From Synergistales bacterium (GTDB lineage Bacteria > Synergistota > Synergistia > Synergistales > Aminobacteriaceae), in contig BNVH01000119.1 of the NCBI GenBank assembly GCA_025997955.1, positions 1-7,112 of the forward strand: a stretch of 7,112 bases of DNA, in the 5' to 3' direction. Position numbers and translations under genes: made by a program. The notes beneath the pieces are model-generated. The model did not search any database, was not told the DNA's origin, and worked only from the letters and a program-made list of their open reading frames with translations. Below, piece by piece: positions 5,751 to 7,112 of the stretch. Every line of letters starts with the position of its first letter. Position 1 is the first letter of the stretch.

Positions 5751-6548
5751 TTACCATCCGAAAAGACGTTTCGCGTTCTCGGCGACCGCGCGCGCCAAAT
5801 AATCTATATCGACGCCGCGCGCTTCGGCTATGGCCTCGTAGACATAGCGGACAAAGGCGGGCTCGTTTATCTTGCCCCTGTGAGGCTTGGGCGCGAGATA
5901 TGGCGAGTCGGTCTCGCAGAGCAGGCGATCCTCGGGGACTTTGGCCGCGACTTGTCTGAGCTCGTCACTCTTCGTCCAAGTGACGGGGCCTCCTATCGAA
6001 ATATAGGCGTCGAGCTCGTTTATTATCGGCAGGTATTTCAGCCCTCCCGCGTAGCAGTGAAACATCAAACTTCCGTGGGACGTGTCTCTTAAAAGCTTTA
6101 AGGCGTCTTCCATCGCGCTCATACCCTTGGCGTCTTTGGGCTTCGCTTCCCTTATGTGAATTACAAGCGGCTTTCCAATTTTCAAAGCCCATTCGATTTG
6201 AAGCGCGAAAACGCGTGCCTGAACCTCCCGTGGAGAATGGTCATAAAAATAATCAAGCCCCGCCTCGCCTATGGCGACTACGCGCTTGTTTTTCGCGAGG
6301 CGCGTCAGTTCCTCCGGTAAAGAGTCCCCCAAAACGGTTTTGGCGTCGTGGGGGTGAACGCCTACGGTGGCGTACACACCCCGCTCTTTGTACTCACGGG
6401 ATAACCGAGCGGCCACTTTACTGCTGAAGAAATCAGACCCGGCGATTAATATCCGCGTGACACCCGCGTCGCTCGCTCTTTGTATGACATCCTCGGCCTC
6501 TATAAAAAGCTCGGGGGAGTTTATATGGCAATGAACATCGCAGTACAT
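5751..6548 (-). CDS. TatD family metal-dependent hydrolase (DNase)
   Basis: TatD proteins are cytoplasmic metal-dependent nucleases of the amidohydrolase fold, with 3'-5' exonuclease activity on DNA in characterised members. The 265 residues match the usual length. All metal ligands are in place: His6 and His8 (DVHCH), Glu95 (IGEAGLDY), His131 (VIHIRE), His164 (FHCYAG) and Asp214 (ETDSPYLAP). The start is fixed because the HxH motif begins at residue 6, yet no Shine-Dalgarno is visible before ATG 6548. A short upstream ORF ends 19 nt before it. In many Firmicutes tatD follows metG and precedes rnmV or ksgA; here it is instead followed by a DUF3990 cassette and tgt. Transcription probably comes from the extended -10 promoter at 6706-6714. 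Confidence 0.93.
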   Translation of the reverse strand: MYCDVHCHINSPELFIEAEDVIQRASDAGVTRILIAGSDFFSSKVAARLSREYKERGVYATVGVHPHDAKTVLGDSLPEELTRLAKNKRVVAIGEAGLDYFYDHSPREVQARVFALQIEWALKIGKPLVIHIREAKPKDAKGMSAMEDALKLLRDTSHGSLMFHCYAGGLKYLPIINELDAYISIGGPVTWTKSDELRQVAAKVPEDRLLCETDSPYLAPKPHRGKINEPAFVRYVYEAIAEARGVDIDYLARAVAENAKRLFGW

Positions 6549-6567
6549 TTTAGTGTCGCGCCATAAT

Positions 6568-6704
6568 TTAATTCAGCATGCCTTCTTCTAAGCCCTCTTC
6601 TTTACCCTCCATCCGAGCCGCTTCCTCGGATATTTTCCTTGAATACTCCTCCAACGATATTGTCTGCATATTGTAAGCCTCCTTCAGATTATCGCTTATT
6701 TCCG
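6568..6704 (-). pseudogene. Truncated copy of the Rpn-type C-terminal region, now a 33-codon ORF
   Basis: This is a fragment of the gene at the right edge. The shared frame ISDNLKEAYNMQTISLEEY continues to EGLEEGM and then leaves homology, ending LN and stop (6568-6570). Upstream the frame is closed by a TGA five codons before the homology starts, so everything N-terminal is gone. What remains can be translated from ATG 6669: AAGGAGG (6678-6684) stands 8 nt before it, and an extended -10 promoter lies at 6706-6714. The product would be a 33-residue acidic, probably helical peptide with EExx repeats. It precedes tatD by 19 nt. It is either a plain gene relic or an orphan short product (see the finding on internal initiation). 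Confidence 0.6.
6577..6704. repeat. Direct repeat, left copy (about 127 bp)
   Basis: Positions 6577-6700 align without gaps to 6971-7094 with 5 mismatches in 124 positions: one at 6583, three clustered at 6601-6603, and one at 6688. Four more bases match up to 6704 if one T is added here. The copies are 394 bp apart in the same orientation. The high identity, silent and non-silent changes alike, points to a recent duplication or a partial gene copy. Confidence 0.9.
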
Positions 6705-6705
6705 T

Positions 6706-6714
6706 ATTATATCA
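6706..6714 (-). promoter_or_regulatory. Extended -10 promoter TGATATAAT
   Basis: On the minus strand, TG at 6714-6713, one spacer base, then TATAAT at 6711-6706 make an exact extended -10 element. No -35 is evident at 17 bp, as is common with this type. The start point would be near 6699, about 30 nt before ATG 6669. It lies just outside the repeat boundary and is the best candidate promoter for the tatD-DUF3990-tgt gene train. Confidence 0.6.
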
Positions 6715-6795
6715 AATCCGTTAGCGTATTGCCCCGCTCCGTCTTTCGTTGAAGGGCGAAAGGATGGTCGAGATCGGTTTGGACGCGCGATGTAA

Positions 6796-6814
6796 GGGCG
6801 GCCAGTGGCCGCCC
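6796..6814. terminator. Strong GC stem-loop, possible terminator of the Rpn-type gene
   Basis: GGGCGGCC (6796-6803) pairs perfectly with GGCCGCCC (6807-6814) around a 3-nt loop. It lies 33 nt beyond the stop codon of the minus-strand gene at the right edge. On that strand it is followed by TTACATCG, a weak U-tract, so efficient rho-independent termination is uncertain; the plus strand has no T-run either. Confidence 0.45.
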
Positions 6815-6847
6815 ATCTCTGAACTGAAGCAACCCTATAGTTATATT

Positions 6848-7112
6848 TTATTTTATGGCCAGAATGTCGTCCTCGTCAAGACCTGTTATGTCAACAATAT
6901 CACTGACGGACATGTTGCGAGCAAGCATTTTGCGGGCGACCTCAAACTTGCCCTTCTCCATGCCCTTCTCCATGCCCTCTTCTAAGCCCTCTTCCAGACC
7001 CTCCATCCGAGCCGCTTCCTCGGATATTTTCCTTGAATACTCCTCCAACGATATTGTCTGCATATTGTAAGCCTCCTTCAGGTTATCGCTTATTCCGGGG
7101 CCTTTAACCCAG
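6848..7112 (-). CDS. Rpn family recombination-promoting nuclease/putative transposase, C-terminal part (partial)
   Basis: Only the 3' end of this gene is in the window. The frame stays open from the stop at 6848 to the right edge (87 residues), although the first ATG visible is at 7063. The sequence reads GISDNLKEAYNMQTISLEEY, then KISEEAARMEG, a run of [LM]E[EK]G units, and the tail VARKMLARNMSVSDIVDITG. This is the usual C-terminal arrangement of Rpn/PD-(D/E)XK transposase-like proteins: a helix, a charged EG-repeat linker, and a short helical tail ending in a DI..ITGL motif. The nuclease core, which would lie before it, is outside the window. The visible ATG 7063 has its own perfect Shine-Dalgarno (see separate entry), so a short product of 71 residues may also be made. 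A shorter, near-identical copy lies 394 bp downstream. Confidence 0.7.
   Translation of the reverse strand, partial: WVKGPGISDNLKEAYNMQTISLEEYSRKISEEAARMEGLEEGLEEGMEKGMEKGKFEVARKMLARNMSVSDIVDITGLDEDDILAIK
6950..6997. repeat. Four 12-bp tandem units encoding [LM]E[EK]G
   Basis: The units are 6950-6961, 6962-6973, 6974-6985 and 6986-6997. The first two are identical (GCCCTTCTCCAT); the other two differ by a few bases. On the minus strand they encode LEEG, LEEG, MEKG and MEKG. The left copy keeps only two related units (6580-6591 and 6592-6603). Such repeats can gain or lose units by slippage without changing frame, altering the linker length. Confidence 0.75.
6971..7097. repeat. Direct repeat, right copy (about 127 bp)
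   Basis: This is the partner of the left copy at 6577-6704. It covers the coding region from the MEGLEEGLEEGM stretch back to GISDNLKEAY. Beyond 7097 the two copies share nothing obvious. Here the frame is open on both sides, so this copy is closer to the parental gene. Confidence 0.9.
7061..7078 (-). promoter_or_regulatory. Internal Shine-Dalgarno and ATG inside the Rpn-type gene
   Basis: AAGGAGG (7078 to 7072) is followed after 8 nt by ATG (7063-7061), both within the open frame: the Shine-Dalgarno is at the same time the codons for Lys-Glu-Ala. The motif is conserved in the left copy (6678-6684 and ATG 6669). Confidence 0.6.

Noticed and set aside
6749..6985. Plus-strand frame of 78 codons across the right-edge region
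   Set aside because: It runs through the GC hairpin and antisense to the Rpn-type C-terminus, and its C-terminal HALLHALF repeat is only the complement of the 12-bp tandem units.
6950..6997. Tandem 12-bp units as a CRISPR array or iterons
   Set aside because: There are no spacers, and the units are in phase with codons of an acidic EG-repeat linker, so they are coding repeats.

Overview
The window looks like a chromosomal stretch of an anaerobic bacterium of moderate GC content. The strong Shine-Dalgarno sequences, the IS605-group TnpB, the DUF3990-type gene pair and the Rpn-type gene would fit Clostridia, Negativicutes or Synergistetes. No gene here fixes the taxon, so this placement is weak.

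Layout: (1) Positions 1-1410 hold a decayed IS200/IS605-type tnpB with a near-consensus promoter and a well-preserved right end that looks like an omega-RNA scaffold. The gene has lost its start codon (ATG to ATA) and carries a frameshifting deletion in its C-terminal part. (2) Positions 1436-2887 hold a minus-strand dicarboxylate/amino acid:cation symporter with its terminator, read divergently from a plus-strand aspartate/glutamate-type racemase (2888-3625). The two share a 127-bp promoter region and plausibly serve acidic amino acid uptake and racemisation. (3) The racemase meets the minus-strand tgt gene (3622-4737) tail to tail, with both stop codons inside the same TTAA. (4) Upstream of tgt on the minus strand is a compact gene train: tatD-like nuclease, DUF3990 ART-like protein, DUF3791-like partner, a 29-codon remnant of a response-regulator receiver domain, then tgt. 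Spacings are 7 nt, a 4-nt ATGA overlap, 6 nt and a 1-nt TGATG overlap, so this is probably one operon. The DUF3990 pair resembles a toxin-antitoxin cassette set between housekeeping genes. (5) Positions 6568-7112 hold two 96%-identical copies of the C-terminal part of an Rpn/PD-(D/E)XK-type gene. The right copy is the 3' end of a gene running off the window. The left copy is a short fragment that now lies behind an extended -10 promoter and keeps a perfect internal Shine-Dalgarno plus ATG.

The most interesting signals are at this right end. The Rpn-type gene carries an internal ribosome binding site and ATG of the kind that would yield a short C-terminal product, as reported for intragenic antitoxins of Rpn toxins. 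An orphan 33-codon version of that product has its own promoter ahead of tatD. The second is the receiver-domain remnant that has become a tiny, apparently translatable ORF coupled to tgt.
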